DNA of 35,425 nucleotides from Clostridiales bacterium (GCA_017964005.1 JAGCSR010000005.1:1-35425); one strand, 5' to 3'. Counted from the first letter of the stretch, positions 17,335 to 26,094 are shown. Made by a program: numbers and translations. The notes: generated by a model not told the origin, from the sequence alone.

Positions 17335-18540
17335 TTACTTCTCCCACTTGATCTTGGAGTAGTTACCCTTGGATCCGATTGCCACATAGGATTTGCCGCG
17401 GTTAACTTCGATCTCTTCGCCTGCATCGTTATAGATCTTGATCTGTTCGTTGGATGCTTTCTTTGTCCACTTTACATGAACTTTCTTACCTGCGGAGATG
17501 TAGTAGCCTTCGCCGCCCTCAGACAGATATACGTTGGTTCTGTGGTCTGTGTTTGCAGGGCCTGTTCTTGCGTAGAGGATGAATACGTTCTTGACCGCGA
17601 CCTGCTTGCCGTTGGTCTCATCCTTCTGGGGCTTGCCGTACTGGCTGTGATAGTAAAGTCCGTCTTCCGCATTGTACTCGAAAACACAATTTGTCATGTA
17701 AGAAGAAAGCTTTGCATTAACATATGTGCAGTCTTCTCCGGCTGCGATGTCCTTGGAATTGTCGGGAACGAAATTGTAAAGGAAGGGTGCATCGCCTTCG
17801 AACTTGATCTTCTTGGCTTCGATAGCTTCTTTTACATGAACGCCGTCCGTAACCGCGGTATGCTCGATCGCTCTCTTGGATGCCCATGTACGGTCACGCC
17901 AGAAATATGTGCCCTTAGGGAGCTTGATGTATCCGTCGTAGTCGGAAGAACTCATCTTGCCGGTGCAAAGGTAGTTGCCGTCGATATGGGTGATCTTATT
18001 CTGAGCAAAATACTTAACGGCACGGGGCTCTCTTCCGAAGTGGATATAGATGGAGTTATTGCCGTTCGCAAGATCTGCGGATACGATACGGCCGGATCTT
18101 AATGAACCGATCTCAGGCATATCCTTGATATCGGAATAGACGCACAGAAGTCTTGTAACGCCGCCTTCAGTAATATATTCGTAGATAACGTCAGGTGTGG
18201 ATACGCCTCTTTGAGGGATAGCAGCCTGAACATTGGATACGACGATTCCGACTGAACGCTTGCCTTCGTTGGCTTTGTCCATATCCTGAACACCGGTCAG
18301 AGGGTTAACTGCGAATTCGCTGTTGGGATCTACGAGCCCGTCAGGTACAGCGGCAGTTGTCTCGGAAGCCTCGGTTGCTTCTGCCGAAGTGTCTGTTACG
18401 GATTCTTCAGTAACCTGGGGTTCAGTAGCCGATGTTTCAACGGAAATGTCCATTGTCTGCTCGGGTTCGGTCTTGTTGCATGCAGCTATAGTGAACAGGG
18501 AAGCTGTCACGAGCAGCATTGAAACCATTTTCTTTACCAT
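17335..18540 (-). CDS. DUF3048 (YerB-like) lipoprotein
   Basis: 401 residues. A lipoprotein signal with lipobox IAAC and lipidated C21, then a Thr/Glu-rich linker to about 70. The DUF3048 region starts at NPLTGVQDMDKANEGKR and includes VVSNVQAAIPQRGVSTPDVIYE, GSLRSGRIVSADLA and a C-terminal half with FILYARTG. It should sit on the outer face of the membrane. The molecular function of DUF3048 is not known to me; B. subtilis YerB is a relative. SD AAGGAGATAATT precedes the ATG. It is divergent from the LCP gene, so a wall-related role is plausible but inferred. Confidence 0.9.
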   Translation of the reverse strand: MVKKMVSMLLVTASLFTIAACNKTEPEQTMDISVETSATEPQVTEESVTDTSAEATEASETTAAVPDGLVDPNSEFAVNPLTGVQDMDKANEGKRSVGIVVSNVQAAIPQRGVSTPDVIYEYITEGGVTRLLCVYSDIKDMPEIGSLRSGRIVSADLANGNNSIYIHFGREPRAVKYFAQNKITHIDGNYLCTGKMSSSDYDGYIKLPKGTYFWRDRTWASKRAIEHTAVTDGVHVKEAIEAKKIKFEGDAPFLYNFVPDNSKDIAAGEDCTYVNAKLSSYMTNCVFEYNAEDGLYYHSQYGKPQKDETNGKQVAVKNVFILYARTGPANTDHRTNVYLSEGGEGYYISAGKKVHVKWTKKASNEQIKIYNDAGEEIEVNRGKSYVAIGSKGNYSKIKWEK

Positions 18541-18654
18541 ATAATTATCTCCTTATGTAAAAGGTATAGGTTGATTATAACATTATGATATTTGATATTT
18601 TTGGCAATTATTTGTCATTTGTGTTTATTGTGTATATTGCCTATATTGCGTATC

Positions 18655-18682
18655 TTTGAATTTATTTAATAAGTGATATAAT
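18655..18682 (+). promoter_or_regulatory. Promoter of the LCP gene cluster
   Basis: A perfect TATAAT (18677-18682) has TTTGAA (18655-18660) 16 bp upstream. It lies about 40 bp before the ATG, which is preceded by AGGGAAG. The rest of the 182-bp divergent gap is AT-rich, with two TATATTGC copies near 18633-18648. Confidence 0.6.
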
Positions 18683-18722
18683 ACTATGGCTTGAATTCTG
18701 ACTTTCGAGCAGGGAAGTAAAA

Positions 18723-19862
18723 ATGAAGAGAAGAGAAACAGAGATAAATACTGAATATCAGGACGGGTTCACTGAGGAACCCATAGAGACAAAGAAGAGG
18801 AAGAAGAGCACCGGGAAGGTGATCTTCCGCATTTTCCTTGCAATATTGGGACTGATCTTAGGATGCGCCCTTTATTTCTTCTATACTTTCGGCGGGACAT
18901 ATGTTCCCGTTGATATCATGAGCGAACAGGATTATAAGACGATGGATCTGTCCGAAGATGACAGCACAACGGGAGGCGATGTCTCGTCTTCATGGGCTGA
19001 TGGAGGACATACACCTCTTTATTACAGCAAAAAGCACCCGATCATCAAGGTGGATCAGAAGGATCCCGATATCGAGAATATCCTTGTTTTCGGCGTTGAT
19101 GCCAGGTCGGTAAAGGATTATAAGGGAAGATCCGACTCTATGATCGTCGTGTCGATCAATAAGAAGACCAAGTCTATCAAACTTATCTCCCTTATGAGAG
19201 ATTCCGGTGTTTATATCGGAGATACCAAAGATACAGCCAAGAAAAAGCTGGATAAGCTCAATCACGCTTACCATTATGGCGGAGTTGGTCTTATGATCAA
19301 CACGATCAACCGTAACTTCGACCTGGATATACAAAGGTTCGTAATGCTGGATTTCGGCAGTGCCGCTGATGTGATAGATCTTGTGGGCGGTATCGAGATA
19401 GATGTATCTGCCGATGAGGTTAAGTACGCCAATCACTTTATCGAAGAAGACAATAAGCTCAACGGCTCGAATTCTCCTCTGCTCACATCATCCGGCAAAC
19501 AGATGCTCGACGGCATCCAGGCTGTTTCCTGGGCCAGGATCAGGTATCTTGATTCTGACTTCGTAAGGACTTCAAGACAGAGGACTATAGCAAATGCCCT
19601 CATCAAGAAGGTATCCAAGATGAGCTACTTCAAGAAGATCCAGCTTCTCAATGCGTCTGCCGGTATGTTCGAGACTAATATGAAGACCATGGATCTTTTG
19701 AGAGTCGGCATGTCAGCCATAGGTTATACCGACAATATCGACGAATACCGCGTTCCTGCCGACGGACTTTATACGGTCCAAAGCAATCCGTGGATGATGA
19801 TCATCGATTTTGATAAGCAAAATAAACTTCTTAAGGACTATATGCAAGGAGTAACAAAATGA
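18723..19862 (+). CDS. LytR-CpsA-Psr family glycopolymer transferase
   Basis: 379 residues. LCP proteins attach teichoic-acid-like or capsular polymers from lipid carriers to the wall. A basic cytoplasmic N-terminus precedes one transmembrane helix at about 33-54. The LCP domain runs from about 119 (NILVFGVDAR) and includes GRSDSM (R136), LISLMRDSGV (R159-D160), the LNHAYHYGG region, DLVGGIEIDV and WARIRYLDSDFVRTSRQR, all typical of active members. It ends soon after the LCP domain, with no extra C-terminal domain. Its stop overlaps the start of the pseudo-phosphatase gene by 4 bp (ATGA). Confidence 0.93.
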   Translation: MKRRETEINTEYQDGFTEEPIETKKRKKSTGKVIFRIFLAILGLILGCALYFFYTFGGTYVPVDIMSEQDYKTMDLSEDDSTTGGDVSSSWADGGHTPLYYSKKHPIIKVDQKDPDIENILVFGVDARSVKDYKGRSDSMIVVSINKKTKSIKLISLMRDSGVYIGDTKDTAKKKLDKLNHAYHYGGVGLMINTINRNFDLDIQRFVMLDFGSAADVIDLVGGIEIDVSADEVKYANHFIEEDNKLNGSNSPLLTSSGKQMLDGIQAVSWARIRYLDSDFVRTSRQRTIANALIKKVSKMSYFKKIQLLNASAGMFETNMKTMDLLRVGMSAIGYTDNIDEYRVPADGLYTVQSNPWMMIIDFDKQNKLLKDYMQGVTK

Positions 19863-21784
19863 GTAAAACCGTATCAACTTGTATTTGCGAGACCAATCTG
19901 GTCAAGGACCAGCCTCAGGAGAATGTATTCTTTCTGACCTTATCCCGTAAGATCGAAGATTTCCCCAATGAATTCCTGCGTACGGCAAGATCCACATCTC
20001 CGATCCAGATCTGCGCTATCTTCTCGACGATCGGTCCCGACAATCTCGGAGCTATCCTTAATATCGAACTCAATAAGGAGCTGGAAAAGATAGTTGCCGA
20101 CTTCTCCAATCAGACGATATTGGATTTTGAGGCTTTCTCGAACCGGGTCGTTAACACCTTGAATATCTATGTGTGCAATTTCTCCGCAAATAAAGGCGTT
20201 GCGCTCAAGACTTCAATGACGATGCTCATCATCGAAGGTGATATCCTGAGAGTTATCCACCTCGGTATCACAAAAGCGGTATTGTTCAGAGATTCACAGA
20301 TCCTTGCGCTTACTGAAGAACAGACTGTTGCCAGAAGATACGTGAAGATGGGGGCTATCTCCGCTGAAGACGAGAAGACTCACCCTGAGAACATGAACCT
20401 TACCCAGTATCTGGGCAAGATGCCTCAGGACGGACAGCTCACACCCGATAAGAACGTCAATATCAAGCTCAAGGACGGCGATGAACTCTTCCTTATGGGT
20501 CTCGGTGTATCCCGCAAGATGCCTGCACAGCTTCGTAACAGCGCCGTTATAAAGAGGATTCCCATTGAAGACAAGGTCAAAGAGATCATGAATTCCGCGA
20601 TTAATTACGGGATCAAGTCCGGTCTTACCCTTATCGGTATGCAGGTTGAATCCACCTTCATCCTTCCCGGGGAAGCCGTTATTCATACAAACCTTGCATC
20701 TGACGCGACAGTTGCTCCTGTTCAGGAACTCAAGCCTGCCGATGAGTTCATTGATTTCTCTAAGCCTGAGCAGTCTCAGCCTAAGAAAGAGAGATCTCAG
20801 TCTTCCGTAAATGATGACACTAAGCCCATGCCGAAGTCTGCAGCCCAGAAGATCCGTGAGATCGAAGAAGAGGATGAAGATGATGAGGAGTATCCCGTTA
20901 AGGCTTCACGCGGTAAATCCCGCCGCAATAAAAGGGAGGATTCCGGAACAAAGAAGTTCGTTCCCGGAGGCGCAGAATATGACGACGGTTCCGAAGAACA
21001 GTATATCGGCAATGAAGATTTCAGCGCTCCCACATCCAATAAGCAGAAGGCAATGTCCGTTCTTATCCCTATCCTGATACTTATCGTATGTATCCTTTTG
21101 GGATTCGGCATTACATTCCTTGTATTCCATGTAAGGGATCTTCTTGATTCCAACGGAACACAGGCTACAACTACAGAGACATCCAATCAGGTGCTCTATG
21201 TAACATCCGACCAGACACCTGTTTATTCCCAGGCCAAGCTCGACAGCACGATAATCGAGAAGCTCGATCGCGGAAGCACTGTTACTTTGGTAGGTGTTGA
21301 AGATAAGTTCTCTATTGTAATTACTTCAAACAACATAACAGGATACATCCTTACGGCTCAGCTGTCAGAGGAGGATCCCACATATAACGACGAGACATCC
21401 GAGATGTCCGAAGATCCTACACCTACACCTACCGAGGAGACAACCGAGTCTTCAGAAGAGACTACCACCACAACAACCGAAGAGACGACAACAAAGGCTA
21501 CCACCAAGGCAACCACAACCACGACAACGACTGAAGATACAACTACTACGACAACAACTAAAGACACAACGACAACAACTACGACAAAGGCTACATCAGA
21601 TACGACAACTACCACGACTACAGCCGATACCACAACAACCACTACGACAACAGCAAGCACCTCTGAGGATACGACACCGTCTTCAAGTGAAACACCGGCA
21701 GATACTACCAAGAATACGGAAAAGCCTGCTGATACATCCGCTCCTGATACACCTGCCGATAACGGCGGTGCTGCCGAAGCCTGA
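19859..21784 (+). CDS. Membrane protein: degenerate PP2C-like domain, SH3-like domain, Thr-rich tail
   Basis: 641 residues. Residues 1 to about 280 resemble a PP2C-type phosphatase fold (TMTMLIIEGDILRVIHLG, then ILALTEEQTVARRYVKMGAI, YLGKMPQDG and LKDGDELFLMGLG). The metal-binding acidic residues appear lost: the usual GDSR is GITK and the usual SDG is GVS. A charged linker (about 281-395) ends in RGKSRRNKRE. One transmembrane helix lies at about 399-424, and 443-505 resemble a bacterial SH3 domain. From about 506 the tail is Thr/Glu/Lys/Ala-rich. The topology implies the PP2C-like part is inside and the SH3 plus tail outside. Translationally coupled to the LCP gene. A sensor or scaffold role is inferred. 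Confidence 0.82.
   Translation: MSKTVSTCICETNLVKDQPQENVFFLTLSRKIEDFPNEFLRTARSTSPIQICAIFSTIGPDNLGAILNIELNKELEKIVADFSNQTILDFEAFSNRVVNTLNIYVCNFSANKGVALKTSMTMLIIEGDILRVIHLGITKAVLFRDSQILALTEEQTVARRYVKMGAISAEDEKTHPENMNLTQYLGKMPQDGQLTPDKNVNIKLKDGDELFLMGLGVSRKMPAQLRNSAVIKRIPIEDKVKEIMNSAINYGIKSGLTLIGMQVESTFILPGEAVIHTNLASDATVAPVQELKPADEFIDFSKPEQSQPKKERSQSSVNDDTKPMPKSAAQKIREIEEEDEDDEEYPVKASRGKSRRNKREDSGTKKFVPGGAEYDDGSEEQYIGNEDFSAPTSNKQKAMSVLIPILILIVCILLGFGITFLVFHVRDLLDSNGTQATTTETSNQVLYVTSDQTPVYSQAKLDSTIIEKLDRGSTVTLVGVEDKFSIVITSNNITGYILTAQLSEEDPTYNDETSEMSEDPTPTPTEETTESSEETTTTTTEETTTKATTKATTTTTTTEDTTTTTTTKDTTTTTTTKATSDTTTTTTTADTTTTTTTTASTSEDTTPSSSETPADTTKNTEKPADTSAPDTPADNGGAAEA
21461..21652 (+). repeat. 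Degenerate ACN-rich repeat encoding the poly-threonine tail
   Basis: About 190 bp dominated by ACA, ACT, ACC and ACG codons in blocks of roughly 8-10 codons (TTTTTTT separated by ED, KD, KA, SD or AD). The threonine codons vary, so the protein composition looks conserved rather than a recent DNA expansion. It corresponds to about residues 535-598. Confidence 0.85.
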
Positions 21785-21802
21785 TATGGAGGTTCATTGA
21801 AT

Positions 21803-22135
21803 ATGAAAGAGATTACAAAGAATATGCTTATCTCCGAAGTCGTTGCTATTGATCCGGTGAACATCTCATATATCCTGATGGATTGGGGAATGCACTGTAT
21901 CAATTGTATTGCGGCTGCAGGAGAGACCTTGGAACAGGCTATGTATGTTCATGGCTATGATGCATCCAATGTCGATGAGCTCATTAATGAACTCAACGAA
22001 TTCTTAGAGACTCAGAGGACCGATCCGTCATATCTTGATGAGATCTGGGATAAGAATGTTGAGGAGGATTCCGTTACTAAGGTTTCTGCCGAGTCCGATC
22101 CTGCGGAAGAAGGACCTGAACAAAAGGGTGAGTAA
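21803..22135 (+). CDS. DUF1858 family protein
   Basis: 110 residues from ATG 21803; a TTG at 21797 would add two residues and sits closer to the GGAGG at 21788-21792. Residues 1-68 are a DUF1858 domain: ITKNMLISEVV, then MDWGMHCINC with a CxxC pair (C32, C35), ETLEQAMYVHG and ELINELNEFL. DUF1858 proteins are small, with a CxxC that may bind metal or act in redox; their function is not established. The last 40 residues are acidic and disorder-like. It follows the pseudo-phosphatase gene by 18 bp and precedes the TetR gene by 2 bp. Confidence 0.88.
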   Translation: MKEITKNMLISEVVAIDPVNISYILMDWGMHCINCIAAAGETLEQAMYVHGYDASNVDELINELNEFLETQRTDPSYLDEIWDKNVEEDSVTKVSAESDPAEEGPEQKGE

Positions 22136-22137
22136 TC

Positions 22138-22737
22138 ATGGATATCCGCACCGTAAAGACATATAGAGATCTCAGGAACGCTTATATGGAACTGGCATCC
22201 GCGATGATGCCCTCTGACATTACGGTTGCGTTGCTCTGCAAGACTGCGCTCGTTAATAAGACAACATTCTACAGGCATTATAAAGATATATACGAATATG
22301 CTGACAAGATCGAGCAGGAGGCGTTCGACAAGTTCCTTACCGGATTTGAATCTTCCGATAAACTTCTCTCGGACCCTTCGGCATTCCTTACTTCGCTTCT
22401 AGCCCATATGAATGAGGATAATCAGTCAACCCTGGTTTTTCGGGGCAAACAGGACAGTTTTCTCGGAAGACTTGCAAATTTCCTGTCTGATACTTACCTT
22501 AACGACGGTTCATCTGCTTCGGAAGTTAATAAGGTCACATTCATCGTCGGCGGCCTTATCAATTCATTGGGTTCTTTCATCTATACAACTGACAGATCAG
22601 TAGAGGCTCAGGCTGAGTTTATAAGATATAATTCCGAGATCATTAGGAATATCACGCAGACTAAGGCCCCGGATGAGGTCAAGGTATCCAAACAACCGCA
22701 AAGGCCTTATTTCTCCGACAAATCTTTCTGGAAATAA
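22138..22737 (+). CDS. TetR-family-like transcriptional regulator
   Basis: 199 residues. The N-terminal helix-turn-helix at about 8-55 contains DITVALLCKTALVNKTTFYR followed by HYKDIYEYADKI, the TetR pattern in which KxTFYxHFxxK ends the recognition helix and begins helix 4. The first helix is shorter and more degenerate than usual. The C-terminal ligand/dimer half is divergent (VGGLINSLGSFIYTTDR). The ligand is unknown. The only nearby candidates for control are its own cluster and the divergent lipoprotein gene. Confidence 0.82.
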   Translation: MDIRTVKTYRDLRNAYMELASAMMPSDITVALLCKTALVNKTTFYRHYKDIYEYADKIEQEAFDKFLTGFESSDKLLSDPSAFLTSLLAHMNEDNQSTLVFRGKQDSFLGRLANFLSDTYLNDGSSASEVNKVTFIVGGLINSLGSFIYTTDRSVEAQAEFIRYNSEIIRNITQTKAPDEVKVSKQPQRPYFSDKSFWK

Positions 22738-22758
22738 ACAAATATCGGGAGGGAATAT

Positions 22759-23382
22759 ATGACTAAGAAGATCTTAAGTGTTTTATTGATCGTGACAATG
22801 CTGTTCGGGGTTGCTTCATGTAGAGGAGCCGTTTATTCCGATGCTACGACTACCACGACATCTGCGGCTCCGACTCAAACGGAGGAAGGTGCAACACAGG
22901 TTGCAATTGAAGTTAAGGATATGGGAACAATCATCATTGAACTTCAGCCTGATAAGGCTCCCGCTACCTGCGCTAATTTCCTTAAACTCGTAAAATCCGG
23001 ATTCTACGACGGACTGACATTCCACAGGATCATAAAAGGATTTATGGTTCAGGGCGGTGATCCTGAAGGTACCGGTTTTGGCGGATCTGAAGAGAGTGTC
23101 AAGGGTGAGTTCTCATCGAACGGATTTAAGACTAATGATATTTCCCATGTCAGAGGAGTTATATCCATGGCCAGAAGCCAGAATAAGGATTCCGCAAGCT
23201 CCCAGTTCTTTATCGTTCACAAGGACAGCACTTTCCTGGACGGGGATTATGCTGCTTTCGGTCATGTTGTATCCGGTATCGAGATCGTAGATAAGCTGGC
23301 AGAGACTCCGGTACAGGACGCTAACGGTACCGTTGATAAAGCTGACCAGCCCGTAATGACCAAGGTTTATGTAGTTGAATAA
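22759..23382 (+). CDS. Cyclophilin-type peptidyl-prolyl isomerase, lipoprotein
   Basis: 207 residues. A lipoprotein signal ends in FGVASC (C21), then a short Thr-rich linker (about 28-45). The cyclophilin domain follows: FHRIIKGFMVQGGDPEGTG with the catalytic Arg, SMARSQNKDSASSQFFI and FGHVVSGIEIVDKL. It should help secreted proteins fold on the outer face of the membrane. SD GGGAGGG precedes the ATG. Last gene of the LCP cluster, ending at a strong bidirectional terminator. Confidence 0.94.
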   Translation: MTKKILSVLLIVTMLFGVASCRGAVYSDATTTTTSAAPTQTEEGATQVAIEVKDMGTIIIELQPDKAPATCANFLKLVKSGFYDGLTFHRIIKGFMVQGGDPEGTGFGGSEESVKGEFSSNGFKTNDISHVRGVISMARSQNKDSASSQFFIVHKDSTFLDGDYAAFGHVVSGIEIVDKLAETPVQDANGTVDKADQPVMTKVYVVE

Positions 23383-23405
23383 GCCTTGTTAATCAAGCAA
23401 AAAAC

Positions 23406-23438
23406 AGGCCCCGTACTCTTCGGAATACGGGGCCTTAT
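23406..23438. terminator. Bidirectional terminator between the cyclophilin and aspartate kinase genes
   Basis: AGGCCCCGTA (23406-23415) and TACGGGGCCT (23426-23435) form a perfect 10-bp stem with a 10-nt loop. It is preceded by AAAAAAC and followed by TTAT, between convergent genes. Confidence 0.85.
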
Positions 23439-23458
23439 CAGTTAAGTTTACCGGGATA

Positions 23459-24814
23459 TCAATATCTGAACAGTTCCTTGTAGAGAACTCTCTCTGCATA
23501 TTCGCAGTATGATTCTGAGACGCCGAACATCATGGAGATCTCTGAAGCGCCCTGGTCAACGATCCTCAGGTTGATACCTGCATTGGAAAGGGCCGTAGCG
23601 GCGCGGGCCATGATACCTACGGAGTTTGCCATAGCTTCTCCGACGATCATGACGATCGCAAGATCCTTATCGATAGACAGGGAATCTACTGCCAGTTCAT
23701 CTTTGATCCTTGCAGTGATCTTGGCTTCTTTCTCTTCCGTAAACTGCTTCTTGGTAACGATGATGGTTACCGTGTCGATGCCGGAAGGGAGGTGTTCAAT
23801 TGATACGCCCTCTTCCTCGAAGATTCTAAGGAGCGAAGCCAGGAAGCCTACCTGTCTGTTCATAAGATACTTGTTGACAGTAACAGTGCAGAATCCCTTC
23901 TTGCCTGCGATTCCCGTGATCAGTGAATCGAAGTGGGTCCTGTTCTTAACGATCATCGTGCCCTGAGCCTGCGGGTTGTTGGTATTCTTGATGTTGATCG
24001 GGATGTTCCTGATGAACACAGGGTAGAGGGCTTCTTCGTGAAGGACTGTGAATCCTGCGTATGACAGTTCTCTCATCTCGTTATATGTGATCTCCTTGAT
24101 GGGGAAGGGGTTCTTGACGAGGTTGGGATTGACTGCGAAAACACTGTCAACATCCGTCCAGTTCTCATAGATGTCAGCATTAACGGCTGCTGCCAGGATG
24201 GAACCTGTGATGTCAGAACCTCCGCGGGAGAATGTGATGATCCTGCCTTCTTTGGAATAACCGTAGAAACCGGGGAAGACCTTGATAGTGTCGGGATCTT
24301 CTGCCAATTTTGCGAGATTATCGTATGTCTCGGGAAGGATTATTGCCTTGCCCATCTTATCGTGTTCAAGATAAAGACCGCATACTGCAGGGTCGCAGTA
24401 TATTGCTTTGCGTCCTAACGTATTGATATAAGCGGCAACGATCTTGGCGGAGGAATCCTCACCCATGGCTTTAACGGAATCCAAAAGCTCGTTGTCTGTC
24501 GTATATTCTTTATTGATGATACCGGTGATCTTCTCTTCGATCTCGGGGATTACTTCAGGGACCTTAAGTTTTGCCGCGATGTCGGAGAAACGGGAGATGA
24601 CCTTGCCCAAAGCATCGTCAATGGGGTCTCCTGCCAGCTTTGTATTTACGATATTGATCAGAAGATCCGTTACCTTGATGTCATTAGAGAACCTCTTTCC
24701 GGGCGCAGAAACAACAACGATATTCCTGGAAGGATCGGATAAGACGATATCGCATACTTTCATTATCTGCGGCGCATCAGCAAGGGAAGATCCGCCGAAT
24801 TTGGTTACTTTCAT
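23459..24814 (-). CDS. Aspartate kinase
   Basis: 451 residues. Phosphorylates aspartate, the first step toward lysine, threonine, methionine and diaminopimelate. ATG 24814 is chosen because GGAGGTTATTACG precedes it; the longer frame to 24988 would cover the intergenic region. The N-terminal kinase motif is KVTKFGGSSLADA, with ITFSRGGSDITGSILA near the middle. Two ACT-type regulatory domains occupy about 305-451 (VTVNKYLMNRQVGFLASLL and DLAIVMIVGEAMANSVGIMA). It looks monofunctional, with no homoserine dehydrogenase fused. No lysine riboswitch is visible in the short upstream gap. Feedback specificity cannot be read. Confidence 0.95.
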   Translation of the reverse strand: MKVTKFGGSSLADAPQIMKVCDIVLSDPSRNIVVVSAPGKRFSNDIKVTDLLINIVNTKLAGDPIDDALGKVISRFSDIAAKLKVPEVIPEIEEKITGIINKEYTTDNELLDSVKAMGEDSSAKIVAAYINTLGRKAIYCDPAVCGLYLEHDKMGKAIILPETYDNLAKLAEDPDTIKVFPGFYGYSKEGRIITFSRGGSDITGSILAAAVNADIYENWTDVDSVFAVNPNLVKNPFPIKEITYNEMRELSYAGFTVLHEEALYPVFIRNIPINIKNTNNPQAQGTMIVKNRTHFDSLITGIAGKKGFCTVTVNKYLMNRQVGFLASLLRIFEEEGVSIEHLPSGIDTVTIIVTKKQFTEEKEAKITARIKDELAVDSLSIDKDLAIVMIVGEAMANSVGIMARAATALSNAGINLRIVDQGASEISMMFGVSESYCEYAERVLYKELFRY

Positions 24815-24887
24815 CGTAATAACCTCCAAAGTCTTATAATACTTATGCTTATAACCTGTATATAATATCATATACGTCAAAGCCGTA

Positions 24888-24916
24888 TTTACTTTTTCGA
24901 TGACAAAAGATAGAAT
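24888..24916 (+). promoter_or_regulatory. Promoter of the yqeG-type gene
   Basis: TTTACT (24888-24893) and TAGAAT (24911-24916) are 17 bp apart, about 35 bp before the ATG at 24951 with SD AAAGGCGG. Confidence 0.55.
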
Positions 24917-24950
24917 TTTTAGCGATAAATAAGCGATAAAGGCGGTCAGA

Positions 24951-25448
24951 ATGAATATATTCAAGGCGATGGTCCCTGATAAGGTCATAAAGTCACTGGA
25001 TGAACTGTCCTATGACGATCTTGCCGCGAGGGGAATAGACTGCCTTCTTTTGGATTTCGATAATACTCTCGGACCGGATCACGCGACAGAGCCGACGGAG
25101 TATTCATATAAGATCGTGAATACGGCAAGGGATAAAGGCTTCAAGATGTGCCTGGTGTCCAATGCCAAGAGCGGAAGATCTGATAAGATCGCAAAGATGC
25201 TGGATATACCATGTGTTACCTATGCGCATAAACCCAGGGCTGACGGAGTCAATAGGGCATTGGCTTTGATGGGAACTGACAGATCCCGGGCGGTGATGAT
25301 AGGAGACCAGGTCTTTACCGATGTAATGGCAGGACGGTTTGCCGGTGTTTATACGATCATGTGCGAGAAATATGCGAGGAAGGAAATGTGGTATATCGTC
25401 CTTAAGAGACCTTTCGAGAAGCTCGTAAGACTTATCGCGGGATTTTAA
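24951..25448 (+). CDS. yqeG: YqeG-family HAD phosphatase
   Basis: 165 residues. HAD superfamily class with DFDNTL (D35, D37), VSNAKSG, HKPRADG (Lys) and MIGDQVFTDVMAG, which form the four HAD motifs. The family, YqeG in Bacillus, resembles phosphatidylglycerophosphate phosphatases; the substrate here is unproven. It has its own promoter and precedes efp, which also appears to be separately promoted. Confidence 0.92.
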   Translation: MNIFKAMVPDKVIKSLDELSYDDLAARGIDCLLLDFDNTLGPDHATEPTEYSYKIVNTARDKGFKMCLVSNAKSGRSDKIAKMLDIPCVTYAHKPRADGVNRALALMGTDRSRAVMIGDQVFTDVMAGRFAGVYTIMCEKYARKEMWYIVLKRPFEKLVRLIAGF

Positions 25449-25451
25449 GGG

Positions 25452-25480
25452 TTGCCATAATCGCGGTTTTTCTGTAAAAT
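25452..25480 (+). promoter_or_regulatory. efp promoter
   Basis: TTGCCA (25452-25457) and TAAAAT (25475-25480) are 17 bp apart, both 5/6 matches. An AT-rich leader with three TTTATAA-type direct repeats (25480-25507) leads to SD AAGGAG. Confidence 0.7.
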
Positions 25481-25521
25481 TTATAAGATTTATAAGATTT
25501 TTATAAAGAAGGAGTATTTTT

Positions 25522-26079
25522 ATGATCAGTGCAGGTGATTTCAGAAACAATATGTGTTTTGAGATGGACGGCCAGGTTTTCCAGGTTGTCGAGTTCCAGC
25601 ATGTTAAGCCCGGTAAAGGCGCAGCATTCGTAAGGACCAAGTATAAGAACGTTAAGACAGGTTCCGTAGTCGAGAGAAGCTTCAACCCCAACGAGAAGTT
25701 TGAGCAGGCTCAGCTTGACAGAAGGGATATGCAGTATCTGTATTCCGACGGTGATCTGTACTACTTCATGGACCAGGAGTCCTATGATCAGATCCCGATC
25801 CACGGTGAGGCTATCGGCGAGGCTATCAAGTTCCTTAAGGAAGAGATGATCTGCAAGGTCCTTTCTTATAAGGGCGAGATCTTCTCTGTAGAGCTTCCTA
25901 TCACTGTCGAGCTCGAGATCATCGAGTGTGAACCCGGTGTAAGAGGCGATACGGCTAACAACGTAACTAAGTATGCTACCCTTGAGACAGGTGCTGTCAT
26001 CAAGGTTCCTCTCTTTGTCAACCAGAATGAGTTCGTTCGCGTTGACACCAGAACAGGCGAATATCTGGAGCGTGCATAA
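25522..26079 (+). CDS. efp: Elongation factor P
   Basis: 185 residues. Relieves ribosome stalling at polyproline. The tip lysine of the KOW-like domain is K32 in [11 protein letters not shown], the position modified in other bacteria. The modification route is unknown; no epmA or epmB is seen here. The OB domains follow (YMFMD-like [12 protein letters not shown], then [17 protein letters not shown]). Codon use is strongly biased, as in gdhA, implying high expression. In Bacillus efp is followed by spoIIIAA-AH; here asp23 comes next. Confidence 0.97.
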   Translation: MISAGDFRNNMCFEMDGQVFQVVEFQHVKPGKGAAFVRTKYKNVKTGSVVERSFNPNEKFEQAQLDRRDMQYLYSDGDLYYFMDQESYDQIPIHGEAIGEAIKFLKEEMICKVLSYKGEIFSVELPITVELEIIECEPGVRGDTANNVTKYATLETGAVIKVPLFVNQNEFVRVDTRTGEYLERA

Positions 26080-26094
26080 TTAACACGTTCCGCC

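Noticed and set aside
18541..18722. Operator made of the TATATTGC direct repeats between the lipoprotein and LCP genes
   Set aside because: Only two short copies in an AT-rich stretch; chance cannot be excluded.
21358..21903. 181-codon minus-strand frame rich in Val
   Set aside because: It is the complement of the poly-Thr repeat (ACN read backwards gives Val-rich codons).
24815..24950. Lysine riboswitch before aspartate kinase
   Set aside because: The gap to the divergent gene is only 136 bp and shows none of the conserved lysine-riboswitch landmarks.
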